NCBI GenBank assembly: GCA_037903475.1
Contig: JBAJFG010000581.1
Location: 124,001 to 188,000 of the forward strand
Length of the DNA stretch: 64,000 bases
DNA from: Ancylostoma caninum
Taxonomy: Eukaryota > Nematoda > Chromadorea > Rhabditida > Ancylostomatidae
Reading direction: 5' to 3'
Part shown: positions 21,500 to 34,200 of the stretch, one piece after another
How positions within the stretch are numbered: position 1 is the stretch's first letter
How the letters are laid out: each line of letters begins with the position of its first letter
Program-made: the position numbers and the translations under genes
Notes under the pieces: model-generated
What the model saw: only the letters and a program-made list of their open reading frames with translations
Told to the model about the DNA's origin: nothing
Database searches by the model: none

Positions 21500-24400
21500 T
21501 TTTGGAAAAAAAATACGTTCCGTTGAAATCAAGGTTATTATGTGTCAAATTTCCTATAGATGAAAAAAAAAAACATGCAAAATCTCACTCCAACGGCTCC
21601 TTGGAGAAATGCGAACAGCAGCAACTCGGAGCTAGCATGCATACTTCTGCGCGGCTATCCTCCCCTCAAGAGTTGCATGACATAGTAAGGATGTGGCTCG
21701 TCTGTAGCTGAAGAAGGACAGCATTCCATTTTGAATATTGATCAATAAGGGGAGAAATAGAATTCAGAAAGAAGCATGTGATAAATATGTATGTAGAAAG
21801 TTCATCATCTCCTAAAAATTTCTGAGAAACTTAGCACAATTTGTGCTAATTTTTTTTAACATCGAAGTGATCATGACAAGCAAAGGAGGCTTAGAGCACT
21901 TGAGAACAAAAAATCACATTTTGTTCATGCGCGTCTCTTCTAATAGTTTCATCTGACCTTAATAAGATTACCTCGCTTACGTAAACATGAGTGACGACTG
22001 TGCGGCAAAGGTGGTATACTGACCGAATAAGGTAAGGATACATTCCATATTCAAACATTCGATTTCGAGTAAGTCAAAAATTGGGATGCTGAGGAAGGTG
22101 AGAGCCTTACGGCCTTAGAGGATATTGAAGAAGGGTCGTAGATTGTCTGTTTTTGGGGCATTCTATTTTTTTGAATGTGCTCCTTAACTACTTAATTAAT
22201 GGATTGAACAAATTTATTCGATTTTTATCCAAGCAATACTATAATGAAACAATTATACGAAAGAATTGACATGGTTTTTACGATTTCGATGATACGACGC
22301 TAGAGACGCTCAACATAATTCCAGTGAGAAGGTTCAACAATGAAAGCCAGTTTCAGCAACAAAATTCAGGAAAATAATTTGCAACCCTGTCAGGAAAATT
22401 GTGTACACTTTTTTCCGCATCCAGTAGATTATTGGGATATATTCTGACACCTCAGCAACAGCGCAAATTTCGTCTTTCCTACGAAGAAACTACATGGACA
22501 GAGAGCTATTTTATAAGAGATTGCGTGGGACAAATGTGAACGGTGGCTCCACATTTGAAGCAACGCAGCCAAACAAATGAAGAACAGTGCAGGCTGACGG
22601 AAAAGGAAGAAGAATGGACAAATGTTCGCCAATTGCCCTGCCTATCAGCTGCTGTGGGCAATGGTTTCCAATGATTTGTTCCATGGAAAAAGTGGTCCTG
22701 GGACAAGCAAAATGAAGAGGTAAAAGCAGCGTAATCTTCATGGACATCTCAACGTTATTTTTTTGCTTATAAAAAAGTGAACCCATTCAATTTTAATGAG
22801 TTTTTAGTCACATTATTGAACGAATGTGAATCTCTTACGAGGAGACTGTTGGCTCTAGTCTTTCTCAAGCCATTTTCGATCACCTATGCCTCTTGAGCTT
22901 TAATGCCCTGCTGGACTAGGAGGAAGCGAGCGGATTCAAAGCAATCAAACAGCAATCGCACAAATTGACGTAGCGAAGAATAAAAGGGTGACGCACGACG
23001 ATTTGCGGATGAATGCGCGCGGCACTCGGCCAAGTTGAACTCGAAGGGCATGCGGCCGGCGAGGAGAGCACAAAGAGGGCAGGTACGAGCCCCCCCCCCT
23101 CCCCAGGGCAGCGCACCGCAGACACCCGGGCGCTCGTAGCGAACAAAATTTGTTGGCGCCGCCAGCCCACTGGTGGTTTTCGTCTGCTAGACACTATATA
23201 ATGGGCTGAAGGACGACGGCGATGTTAATATTTGATGTGGCTTTTATACTTGACCAATCCTGAATTGATTGTTTAGCGAGGCGAACGAGGCAAAACAAAC
23301 AGCTCCTTCTTCGGCTCGGCGATGATGAGGTCTACCACGACAGAAAAATAACATGATCACAAGGGGTTGCGAAACTAACTGATGTCCTAGGTGGCTGCTG
23401 TGGCCCAGGTTGAGTATGGTCTGTTAGCAAAGAGAGGGCCGGTGATGCGACATTGTCTGCAGTTACGACCGCGCTTGCTCCATTCATGGGAGGACGCCAC
23501 AGATGCGTGCGGAGGAAAATCTCACTAAAAAGCAATAGGGAAACATCAAAATGGAATGAATCACACCACAAACACATCAAAAAGGTGCAAAAATTAGGTC
23601 GGCATCGTATGAGGTCGTAACGGCAGATAAAGTCACACCACCGGCCCTCTCTGAGCTAAAAGACCGTACGGTTCTGCCGAAAGCAAGTGATTACAAGCCT
23701 CTCGTGTAGGAGGATGTGATTTACGAAGGAAATTCACGAATGCACCAAGATCAAAACGTTAGCATTAACGGAGAGTAGGACTAGCATCTTTTAGTAGATT
23801 CCTACTAATCGAAGCTTCAGTTATTTATGGGTAGAGAGGGAATAGAAATCAAGTGAGGAGAAAAGTCTGATGAGTACAGCAAGTAGGGTAACACTTTGCA
23901 GCCTAGCAAATAATACACTTTTTTAAAAGAATTTCAACGTTCCTCTTTGAGAAGGCCTGGCTTCCATGTCTACTGACCAATTCTCGTCGTTATTTCGATC
24001 AATGCTTGGTCCAGATTGATAAATTCGCTGTAATGCACCATAAATGATTTCAGTACCATTCGATAGCTTACGCGCTGTCCTATCCCCATCAAATCATTGC
24101 CTTTTTTCTAGAGACAGATCGCGTCTCGCAAAAACTCCTGAGGATAGCCAGGGGTGGCGGTCAAGACGTACGCCGCGACGCAACCGCACCGCAAGCATAC
24201 GCTTTTCAAGTTCAGGTTGTTCCTTCAAATTCGACGCTCTAAATGACATCGGTGGCCACCTTCTCACAGTTTGCGGGTTCCGAAAACACTATCTGTCCCA
24301 CTCAAGCTTAGAGAAGTTGTCTATATCCACGCAGAACTGCTCGTATCCTAGAAGGCTGCAGCCGCGACGCGCACATGAATCGACTAATCACAGATCAGCA

Positions 24401-24820
24401 GCGTACCTCTTGTCACGCAGGGGATAGCCAGGCTCATCTGATGGTATTCTTATTTCAAAATTACCAAAATATACTCATTTTCAATCACTAATGACAACTG
24501 GAAGCAAAAATGCATTTCATTTTCAAAACGCAACGGCAAAATGGCATTTTCTGGATTGAAGCATGGCGTTTTCAAAGCGAGAAAAATCATGACCTACAGA
24601 ATTTTCAAAATAAATAAATGAATGAATGAACATGCAAATTCAACAGTTCTTGAGGTAAGTAAGCACAATCCCAGTGGCGGTCGGCTCACCAGATGGTGTA
24701 ATTTACCATGCAAGAATGCATAGGTTAATAGGTAGCAATCGTGACATTGATCTTTTTCCGCGAATAGAACAAAATTTCTCACTGCAGACCATCATTCGCA
24801 AGAATGACAGAAGATAAATC
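21500..24820. other. Mostly intronic or intergenic; no firm feature
   Basis: Possible weak exons were seen after the acceptors CTTCTTCAG (21713) and CTTGTCCCAG (22699), but none gives an unambiguous frame. A GC-rich patch with poly-C (23000-23160) and a plus ORF at 24044-24427 show no motif I can name. Confidence 0.3.
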
Positions 24821-24825
24821 CTCAC

Positions 24826-24980
24826 AGGCACTCTAACATGTGGCACAAGAAACCTCTCTCTTCCACCAATCATCCAAATGCATGCTTGACGTGCGCTCTG
24901 CACCAAAAGAACAAGGAAAATGTTACCGGCAAATGAATTCGTACCGCACAAAAACCTAATTCGCATGTGGACGACATGTC
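24826..24980 (-). CDS. Two short coding exons of an unidentified gene
   Basis: Minus-strand exons 24980-24927 and 24897-24826 flank a 29-bp gap with canonical GT (GTAACATT) and AG (TTGGTGCAG) and are both phase 0. They read DMSSTCELGFCAVRIHLP and SARQACIWMIGGRERFLVPH followed by VRVP. Reading through the 29-bp gap also gives a frame (24703-24996), so it could be one uninterrupted exon, because 29 bp is very short for an intron. No family is recognised; the exons may be upstream parts of the 20.6-21.5 kb gene. Confidence 0.3.
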
Positions 24981-25143
24981 CTGCATTCACAGGCACTCGG
25001 ATGGGCTGATGTCCTCACAAAAGCTTGGCAAGAACTCCTTCTACGGCTCGCTACCGCAACTGTGAGGAGAGGGCTTCTCGGCTGCCCACTTAAAACTGGA
25101 CCCAACATCAGAGAGTTTAATAACCAACAGGCCCTGGATGCAT

Positions 25144-25172
25144 CAACAAGTTTACCCAGAGTAAACTTGTTG
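25144..25172. repeat. Small perfect inverted repeat
   Basis: The 11-base arms AACAAGTTTAC and GTAAACTTGTT flank CCAGA. A partial copy of the motif (GTTTACCCTGGGTAA) follows at 25218. Confidence 0.6.
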
Positions 25173-25179
25173 GAGCCCC

Positions 25180-27160
25180 TGTTAACGATGGATAAAATGG
25201 CATGGTGTGAACACGTTTACCCTGGGTAATCTCAGTCTTAATGATATTAAGCACAGGAGGTGCTGCCACATTTGCTGAGCAGCAAGGAGTCCAGTGTAGA
25301 GTGAAGTGATGCTCTGGGTAAATTCATATCACGGGATGAATCAACCAAAGAGAGCGTCTCTGAAGCAGAACGTCGAAATACAAGTTCATTATTGATTTTG
25401 GGGCCCGAAAAACGTCATTAATAAACAATAAGCAGCTCTGGAGTTCCGAAATAAACAACAGAACAATGACATCTAAAAGCATTGTCAAGTAGAACAGAGC
25501 AGAATTAAACCCAAAAACGAGCGGTAAACCATTTTAATAAAGTCTGTGGACATGTTGCAAAGTGTTCAATGAATTGAGTACGTTTATTCAAATTATTGTC
25601 TGCTTTAAAAAAACTAGAGAGGAGAAGAACGGACAAGAATAAATTCTAGAAATTTCACGAAACGCTGCGTCCTGTGATATTTGGCAAAACCAGGTTCTTT
25701 GGTAGGGATTCCAGATTTCAGAAGCCGGTGGTCCATAGCTGGAAGATCAGAAAAACACGGCACGTAGTGGTTTGTAAGCAGATCGGGCTTGAAGAGTGTC
25801 TGAATTATATCAGCACTGATAGAACTAACCTATTTCAGTTGAAAGCTGTCTAAAGAAAAAGAATCGGTATCTTTGTGCATGGAAGTACATAGCAATTAAC
25901 CACTATCTCAGTTTTTGCTCTTATTACATTCATGCGGAAACTTCACACCAAGACACTACAAATCCCTCTCTCACAGCTTCCTATAACTCCAGGATTTCGG
26001 GTACTTTCTCATGAGCTAACAGCGAAAAATTCACAAAAACGTACCAACTTACGGGAGACCGAATTCCGCCCATTCCTTCTCTTACAATTTAATCTGGAAC
26101 TCTCGCTTCTAGGGAGAATTTTAATTGAAAAGATCTCGTTCCGAGACTAGCGTTCTAGTATCAAATCCTTTGTCACTCTCATTGCCAACATAGACTTGAA
26201 ATGGTCTGTGGATAAAGGATAAAGTGGTCAATTCCATTTGTGGGATGCGCCATGCATTCGATTTTATTTGAGCATGCAGAAAAAGGCAAAAATTGCGAAT
26301 GTATGGAAAATTTAATTCAACCGAATGGAACAAAAACCTTAATGAAAGTATTAGGTCCCTCTTGATGAGATCCTCAAATTTATCTGGGAGTGTTTCTGTT
26401 CTGTAAACTGCTACAACACAAGCTAAGAAATTTCGGAAAGGATCGATACTCAAACTAAGGGTTCTTGAAAACCAACAATAAGTGCTTGAAATCTACTCGT
26501 ACGTTGTTACTACAACAGCCATCCATAAACTCTGCTTCTTCTCATGAGGGCACACATACGTGAGCTTAAAGATGAAGAGAGACTAAGCACTCATATATCT
26601 CCGTTTTTGACTGAATTTTTACCACAGATGGATTAATCCCATTTCATTTACCTGGTGTCCATGATGATGATCTAGAAACCTAGGTAATTGGCCGAACACA
26701 TACCAAAGTTGTCCTGATGCCACCAGCGAAAAACGTTTTTGTTCTGGACGAGAGCAATGTCTGCTATTTAATGCATAAATATAAGGCGATGATGCCATAC
26801 ACGCAGATATCAGATAAAAACAGAGGATTGTGACCTCCGGGCAAAAGAAATGTACAAGCCGACAATTAGCATGTAGAAAAAAAGGGGTTCAGAGACGATA
26901 AATGGTGCAAAAACTAGGCAAAATTCTCTCAGCGGAAAGCTGAGGGATTGCTCTGTAGTGGATGGAGGTTGTCAATGGAACAGGACCAGAGGCGATGCTG
27001 CAACCTAAGCACTTTGATCTCGTTGAAAATTTGAAAAAGAGAGTAGTTGGTAGGCAAACGTATATCTGTTGCGTTTTCCCTTCACTCAATCCAGGCATCG
27101 ATTTCCTAGGAATGATCGCGCAGATCGCAAAGACTAGGCCTCGGGTTTCAAAGGCGCCGT
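25180..27160. other. No gene recognised
   Basis: AT-rich unique sequence with only short ORFs; no convincing exon, RNA gene or repeat was found. Confidence 0.35.
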
Positions 27161-27169
27161 CCCTACGAT

Positions 27170-27750
27170 TATCTATTACTAGCTGCCGTACCCGGCTTCG
27201 CTCAGGTGTTCAATTTCTCCCGGCAATTTGAACCTGATGTCAACACTTGTTGGACCAAAAAATCGTCTCGAAATGTTCATCAATTAGTGATCAGCTTAAG
27301 TGACCCTTCTACACCTCTCCCCATTCCCTCGAAAAATGGGGTGAATTTGCTTGACTGGTGAATAAATCCTTCTAAAATGCTTGCTTTACCCACGTTCAGC
27401 GTTTCAGAAAATCCGAGAAGGCACGTTTTCACCAACCCGTGTGCAAGAATACCGAAAAATCAATAAATCGATAATTTGGCGCAAAATCGTTGTCATATTC
27501 TTGTTCAGCGTATTGAGCTACCCCAATAGGCATGTTCTCGCTAGTCCCTGGTCAAGAAGAGCGAAAAATCAATAAAATCGATATAATCGATAAACTAATC
27601 CTAATAGTCCCAGGTGCAAAGTGGCCTATAACTTCCGCCAGCCCGTGGAGGGTCTACCTGCAAAATTTGGTCCCGATCAGTTCATCCTCCGCGATTTCTA
27701 TTCGGAACACACAAACACACACAAACAAACTTTCACTTTTATATATACAG
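27170..27750. repeat. Candidate dispersed element starting TAGCTGCCGTACCCGGC
   Basis: The block begins ACTAGCTGCCGTACCCGGCT with TCGCTCAGG and ends in (ACACACAA)n with a TTTATATATACAG tail. It contains two internal near-duplicates of CAAGAATACCGAAAAATCAATAA (27443 and 27552). The bounded layout suggests a non-coding mobile element, but no second copy lies in the window. Confidence 0.35.
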
Positions 27751-27759
27751 ATTCTCGCA

Positions 27760-28070
27760 GGTGGATGATTGCATGGCATTCGTTGTCCAGTTGCACGGCA
27801 GAGAACGTCCCAGGTAAGAACGCAGACAATTCGTTGAGAGCGTGCCTTCTTCCTTCGTCTGTTACTTGTGTATTCTTAAGTTATTTTTCAGTCATGAGAG
27901 TGTAATTTCGAGCTTAATGATTAATCACTGGTGAATGTTTTATGGTACGATAGCTGGATCTAGTGTCTATACAAGCTCTCAAATCTATCTATTCCAGTAA
28001 CTTGCCATGACTATATATAATACTTACCTTTTTACCTTCCTTCGAAGGGTCACATTGTAAACTATTACAA
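27760..28070. other. No feature recognised
   Basis: Short sequence between two repeats, with no ORF or motif. Confidence 0.4.
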
Positions 28071-28337
28071 TGTAATGTAATGTAATGTAATGTAATGTAA
28101 TGTAATGTAATGTAATGTAATGAATGAATGAATGAGTGAGTGAGTGAGTGAATGAATGAATGAATGAATGAATGAATGAATGAATGAATGAATGAATAAA
28201 TGAATGAATGAATGAATGAATGAATGAATGAATGAATGAATGAATGAATGAATGAATGAATGAATAAATGAATGAATGAATAAATGAATGAATGAATGAA
28301 TGAATGAATGAATGAATGAATGAATGAATGAATGAAG
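28071..28337. repeat. Compound microsatellite (TGTAA)n then (TGAA)n
   Basis: About nine AATGT pentamers (28071-28120) pass directly into more than fifty AATG tetramers (to 28337), with a few TGAG and AAAT variants. The minus-strand ORF of Ile-His-Ser-Phe repeats here is an artefact of the tetramer. Confidence 0.97.
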
Positions 28338-28440
28338 ACTCTTTTAAAGTTGTAGCATCCCACTGAGAACATGTAGGTATTCCTTCAAAGTATACGCATA
28401 TGTGGCAAGATTTTACAGCTCGTGTAATAACGAATACTCA

Positions 28441-28665
28441 AAACCCCAAAAACAAGTTGTCGGCAAAGCTTTGCCCAAAGACAACTCGCAAACAAGCTTT
28501 CAACTAGGAAATCGTTGTGAACAAGTTTGACGTCATCACGCCACCGACAACCAAGTTGTTGAGAAGCTTTTCTCCCGACAACTTGTCGACAAGCTTTCGA
28601 TTTGGTGAGCAAGTTCCAGATGCGGTCGGAAAATTGCTCGCCAAATGCTTTTCAAGAGTTTTCAC
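28441..28665 (+). mobile_element. MITE of the ACAAGTTGTCGACAAGCTT family, copy 1
   Basis: It starts CAAAACCCCAAAAACAAGTT and contains several palindromes of the type CAACTTGTCGACAAGCTT. It ends with GCTCGCCAAATGCTTTTCAA. The same order of motifs occurs at 29963-30253 and, inverted, at 34049-34355. No coding capacity. Confidence 0.75.
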
Positions 28666-28669
28666 GCTC

Positions 28670-29000
28670 TCTCCCGAGACATGGACGTTATGGAAACAGG
28701 AAGAATCAAAACTACCGTACTTCACGGAAAACGCGTGGCTAGACAGCTCGCTTTTTCTACTTTCATTAGCGCGGAATTGAAAGACATTTGTGGAGAAAAA
28801 AGTGTGCGAGATGAAATCTTCTGCAGTTGCGTCCTATTTTGTGTTGAGGTTGCATAGATTAGGAAGGCCCTCACTAGCTGCTAAATTTTATTCGACCTAA
28901 CTAAGTTGGCTATTTGGCCCGAATGAAATATAGTATTCTAGCATTATTTTATAGTTGAGCCTATGTGAAGTTAATTTTTAAAGGGTTAAGTTCTTCAAGT
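28670..29000. other. No feature recognised
   Basis: Unique sequence between two MITEs, with no exon-like structure. Confidence 0.4.
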
Positions 29001-29008
29001 AAGCCTAA

Positions 29009-29426
29009 AGGCAGTGTGTCACCTCGTTTTCGTGTCTGAGCTTTTACCAGATTCTGAATCTCCTCGACACGCTGAATCCAACGGTATACCTAAAATGTTA
29101 GAAAAAGGTCTTTAAACCATATTTTTTAAACGTTTTTTGGGACGGGATTTGTAACAGTTTGTCGAGCCGAGTGGACGCGTGAAGTCGTTGATCTCATCGA
29201 TCGAACACGTCTAGACGTGTTGGCCAACGCTGCAGACGTGGCGGGCAGCCAGCACATTCACGGACCGCTCCACCCAGGTGGTCCGTGAACTGCACTTTCG
29301 GACCCTCCGAAAACGGGGTTTTCGTCGTTTTTATGAGCTTTGACGTACATCTTTGAAATTAGCGTGGCGAGGAGGTCTAGAGTCTGCTGGTATTTTTAGT
29401 TCATGAAACTAGCTGACACACTGCCT
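29009..29426. mobile_element. TTAA-type MITE, AGGCAGTGTGTCA family, copy A
   Basis: The termini AGGCAGTGTGTCA and TGACACACTGCCT are inverted repeats, flanked by CTAA and TTAA. The interior includes GGATTTGTAACAGTTTGTCG, GCCGAGTGGACGCGTGAAGT and an inner hairpin CACGGACC/GGTCCGTG. The copies at 35.6-36.0 and 44.1-44.5 kb share these blocks in reverse order. No transposase is encoded. Confidence 0.85.
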
Positions 29427-29962
29427 TTAACATGTTAACCACATGTTCAAGCAATTCTGCAGCACTGATAAGAATCACAACAAAATCAGAGGAGGTATGG
29501 CATTTCCGGCCAATTTTAGATCATTCGTAACTTTTACAAATGGATTTGATGTCGGAAGTTTGTGAGCTTCACGATGATACAGAACTGCAGCTAGCCTGCC
29601 CTCAGAGATTCTCAAAGATTTCAATTAAGCAAACTGTCAAAATTGAGGTTTGGAACACCAATTAAATATGACCAGTGCTAAGATTCATGAACGCATAATC
29701 AGGCGGAACCATGCAAGCTAATAATACCACTAGTATCGTAATATCACTCACTTCAAATGATACCCAATCACGACAACCATGGTTGATTTGCTTGGTTATC
29801 GAATATCAGCACATAGAATACATAGGTGTACTATAAGACATCTGGCCGGAGAGCATTCTGTCACTAATGGGTTCAGAGGAGTCCGCAATCAGACCTTTGA
29901 GCGTTCACCCGCTACTTCTCACAATAGAGAGACGCCACAATGTTTTCGAAGCAAAGAACATC

Positions 29963-30253
29963 TCAGAACCCCAAAAACAAGGTGTTGGCCTAGCTTTGCA
30001 CAGAAACAACTTACAAATATGCTTTTAACTAGCAAATCGTTGTCGACAAGTTTGACATCATCATGCCAACCAAAACCAAGTTGTCGACAAGCTTTTCTCC
30101 CGACAATTTATCAACAAGGAAGAGAAAAAGCAAGTTGTCGACAAGCTTTTTGGGCGGACAAGTTGTCGGCAAGCTTTTGAGAAAGCAAGTTTCAGATGCG
30201 ATCAGAAACTTGCTCGCCAAATGCTTGTCGGCAAGTTGTTTCTGGGATTCTGA
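29963..30253 (+). mobile_element. MITE of the ACAAGTTGTCGACAAGCTT family, copy 2
   Basis: The ends TCAGAACCCCAAAAACAAGG and GCAAGTTGTTTCTGGGATTCTGA are inverted repeats. Between them are at least four CAAGTTGTCGACAAGC or similar palindromes and the shared block CGACAAGTTTGACATCATCA. Confidence 0.8.
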
Positions 30254-30254
30254 G

Positions 30255-30596
30255 ATTGGGAGAGGAGTAAACTTCAATGTCAATAATGTCCTCGCCTCAA
30301 GAAAACTAGGGCATTCTTGAGGTGCCTTTTCCATCGCATGATGATTACAGGAACTAACATAGTTGCAGTCTGTTTGTGCACTTCTAAATGAAGAAACGAC
30401 GAAGGGAGCAGTATAAGGCCTGTCCAGCATCGGAGCCCACATTCATGGTGGTCGTTTATTCAGAATAGGAATTGATAGCAGTTATCCGAAATGACGCCAA
30501 AATGCAATTGAATTAAGTCGTTTCAGATGAACGCAGCTGGTAGCAAAAGGGCTTTAACCACGCAATATTCGGAAGCTGACCAGAATCTCAGGTCAC
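30255..30596. other. No feature recognised
   Basis: Unique sequence with no motif. Confidence 0.4.
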
Positions 30597-30600
30597 TTAA

Positions 30601-30749
30601 CACATTCGCGACCTTGCGCATTCGGCATGATGTGCCACGTGGGACAAGGGCGATCTCTTAAGCAGGCGTTTGTGCTCAACCGGTTGTGCACGCGGTCCCA
30701 CGCGTCGCGCCACGCGTGTCAATCGGTTGGGCACACTGTCGCGATTGTG
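30601..30749. mobile_element. TTAA-type MITE, CACATTCGCGACC family, short copy
   Basis: The element lies between TTAA (30597-30600) and CTAA (30750-30753). Its termini CACATTCGCGAC and GTCGCGATTGTG are inverted repeats. Blocks GATGTGCCACGTGGGACA and GCGGTCCCACGCGTCGC recur in the 491-bp copy at 46528-47018. Confidence 0.8.
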
Positions 30750-30754
30750 CTAAT

Positions 30755-31205
30755 AAGAGATATGCTTCTCAAAATTCAGAAGATCAGGATATTTCTGAAG
30801 CTACTGAGGGGACCCCATTAAATTTCCTGAGCTGACCCAGAAATGAGCGTAGAACGGCGCCGATATATAATTGTGAAGTTCAAATATCCTGTTCATCTTA
30901 GAAAATAAAACAAAAGCTTGAAAATATGACGACTTGCGAGAATGTTCGACACCTAGTATCCAGCATTTAAACTCCGGTGAGATCCTGATAGCAATTTGAA
31001 CGGCAAAGCGGAATAGAAGCTAAACAATGGGCTAATGAAGGCGGCGAGACAGCGGGTCATGGAGATCGAAACTGGGGAAGGGGACGGCTCCTCTCTGATT
31101 ATTTCCGGATGTGCACGTGGATGTGCTGCTTCCACTCTACTCGGCCGCAATTCATGCCCTCCAGCAGGGTGTCATCTTTGCCATGGGAGCTTCATAAGCA
31201 AAATC
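30755..31205. other. Downstream of the receptor gene; no feature recognised
   Basis: Probable 3' flank of the receptor gene, with no ORF of note. Confidence 0.4.
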
Positions 31206-31211
31206 ACAACG

Positions 31212-34200
31212 TTAAAAAGATTTATTATGCAAAATAGACTCTCGGCAAAGAATAACTTTCCCTAGGCTTGATCCTGAAGACCTCTGAAACAAAACCCTAT
31301 TGAAGAACAGAAATGTCCTGCATATAGTGAGCGACACCCACGTGAGGATATGGGGCATGATGATGCCGCAGGTCGAGACTGCGATGAACACCGAGAACAG
31401 GTAAAGGCACAAGCGATCGACGGCCATCGCAGCGAATCGCCACTCGGAAATGATCTGCAACGAAAACAAATTTGCTGCGTTTATGTGCGAAACTAACAGC
31501 TCAGATTCAAAGAAACTATGAAAGCATTTCCTGGAAAGAGCTGAGCAATGTTCAATAACAGCGCTTTCTCGCGTCTGAGGCATAATGGCAGCGAGCAGAG
31601 CTTGACATCTCTTCCGGTGGGTATTTCCTTAGCACAAGCGTAAGCGCCAGAAATCTGCCATTTTGACCCTAACAACTCAGCATCGATCTGATTAACATGC
31701 TCTATGGCTACTGAAAATCAGCCAAAGTTATACACACAATTACTGCAGTCGCCCTTGTGTAACTGAAGATGTTCCATCCAATTCCGGAAAACGGGTGTAG
31801 TGCTTCCCGCCAATATACACAGGTCTTTGGTCTCTTCGAGTTATGTAGTGTTCAGTGGCAGTCGCAGAAAGTGGGCAAGAGGGAGAGCAGTAAGAAAAGA
31901 GTAGAGTCTTTTACGCTCTGGGCACCCGGACGGAAAACAAGAATAGTAGAAACTTCCGTTCAAACGATAAGCAATTGATAATAAATTTTTAAAGAATAAT
32001 AATGAAAATAAATAACTGAAAATGATTTAAGGTGTGGTAAGAACGCCCTTTACCGCCCACTCCGCGCTGCGTCCGCCACTGTTAGTGTTCAAGACTTTTG
32101 AGCAAATGACATTTGGCGTTATTGTACATCGTGTGCTGCCCTCCCCCCCCCCCCGTTTGCCTTTTCATGATCTGCCCAATTCCGATGTTCCACAAAGGAG
32201 CAAGACGGGCAGTTACGTTGGTGATGCTCACGAAAGGCAGCTAGTGATCAGGTCGGCTTTTTACTCGTTCGGAATACATTGCGGACCACTTTTCAATTAT
32301 ATTATCAACTAGTTGCTTAATGTTAAAAAATGGCTTGTCAAACGGGTTGAAATGTAGGCTTGAAACTCAAAATATCAGAAGTGAAAATTGTCTTGGTTCA
32401 TGCCACAATAATTTTCGTACATATTATAAACAAATAAATAAATACATGGATTGCTTTCAAGGCCCATGTAATTGGCGTAAGTGAGGAACATTTCGAGGTA
32501 GTAGTGATTCACTGATTTTGTCAACGTATTTCCAAGGATTCACTGTGCTCACGCCTTTCTCTGATAACTGTGCAGGACGAACGCAGACCAAACGGCGTAA
32601 TGGTTCGGTTAGAAACCCTAGCAGCAACGGTTGCCAGTTGCTGCCATCCTCCCCTCGATTGCTGCTTAATCTGTTGGCTGTTTAGCAGCAATTGCTGATG
32701 GACCCGGTATGCCCATTTCGATCCGGATTGGAGCTAAACTGAGGAAAATCCATAAAATCGATCAATAAATCGATGCCGATTGATACTATCAAGTGAACGG
32801 TGTCCTGGGGCCTCCGCCCTATTCAGATGGTGTCCCATGTTTTCAAGCCCCCTTCTTTGCCACTTTGCTTACAGATGCATTCCTATCGTTTGGATTTGGC
32901 GTCCACGCGCGCTGTCGAGATTTTTGAAAAAAAAGTGTCGTAAGCGTTTCTATGTTAACAGCAGATTCCATATCCCGCTATTGCCTAGAGAAAGTATGTT
33001 GAATTATGTATTCGGATGGCTTAGATCGTTATGAACCTTTAGGAAGCTGAATCTATCAGTCTATATGAAACGACACGAGGAATTAATTGATGTCTACATT
33101 TTTAAGCTCACCATTTCATGCTCATACATCTCTTTAATAACTGCCGTCATCTTGGAGAGATCTCCACTGATCGCTTTCAGGTCGTCGCAGAACTGGTCGA
33201 AGTACTTCAGATGTGGTGAACGCTTCTCTGAAACAGAATCCCTTAATTTGTACTTTCCCACGAACAATACATATAGAAAAGCTACTGGCCCTGCTCTATC
33301 TTTGAGGTGCTCTTGATCGCGACATTCATCTCAGACGGTCGAGGTAGTGTCAGCACTGGGAAGGTGCTGAGGCGGTGGATCGGCAGAATGGTCTTGTCGA
33401 TTACCTGAAAACTGGTGAAGAGCTCGTAGCCCAGTTCATATTTGCCTATGCTCCATCGGATTTGCTGGCTATACCTTAGGTTTTGGTGCTCTTGGATGGT
33501 CCGGCGTGCGCATCATGAGGATGTACGGCAGCCATTCCACGAATACCTTTCGCATCTGAAGCAGCTACCACTCAGATCCATATTTTTACGCCAGTTCTGA
33601 TTCTAGCGGATTCTGAGGCTTTCCGATCTTCTTTCAAGATGGTTTCAAACAAAGCTACTCCAACTTACTCGAAGAGCATAGAATAGGAAAAGTAAATTTA
33701 CCAGAGGACTCATTTCATGGGTTTCTGCCTTTCTTGAAAACAAGCAGATCGTCAGAACGGTGAACACACAAGAGCAAGCAACCACCATCAGACAGCACGA
33801 GAAGAACGCAGCTGAAAACGAGCTTTGTCATGAAACGCAGGGCTACCAGGGCATATAGTAACTAGGCATCCAGTATTGGAATTCATCCAACGCAAACTTG
33901 CAACCTAGCAAACCAATCATAGCTACTGTGTGGGCTTTCCAATAAACTATGTAAGAATTAGGAATGCTAATATGGTTCCGCACAGTAAACCAGAGCCGAG
34001 GGTGGCTACCTTTTGCTTGGGTGTTGAGTACCAAAATGCCTCGAATCCTCAGAAACCCAATAACAACTTGCTGACAGGCATTTGGTGAGCAATTTCCGAC
34101 CGCATCTGAAACTTGCTCGCTCAAAAACTTGTCGACAAGTTGTTTGCACACTTCCTTGCCGTCAATTTAAACTTGTCGACAATTTGTCTCTCCTCTTCCT

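Noticed and set aside
24044..24427. 127-codon plus ORF, thought to be a LINE endonuclease piece
   Set aside because: No endonuclease motif could be aligned in any frame with confidence.
27989..28372. 127-codon ORF of Ser-Phe-Ile-His repeats
   Set aside because: Translation of the (TGAA)n microsatellite.
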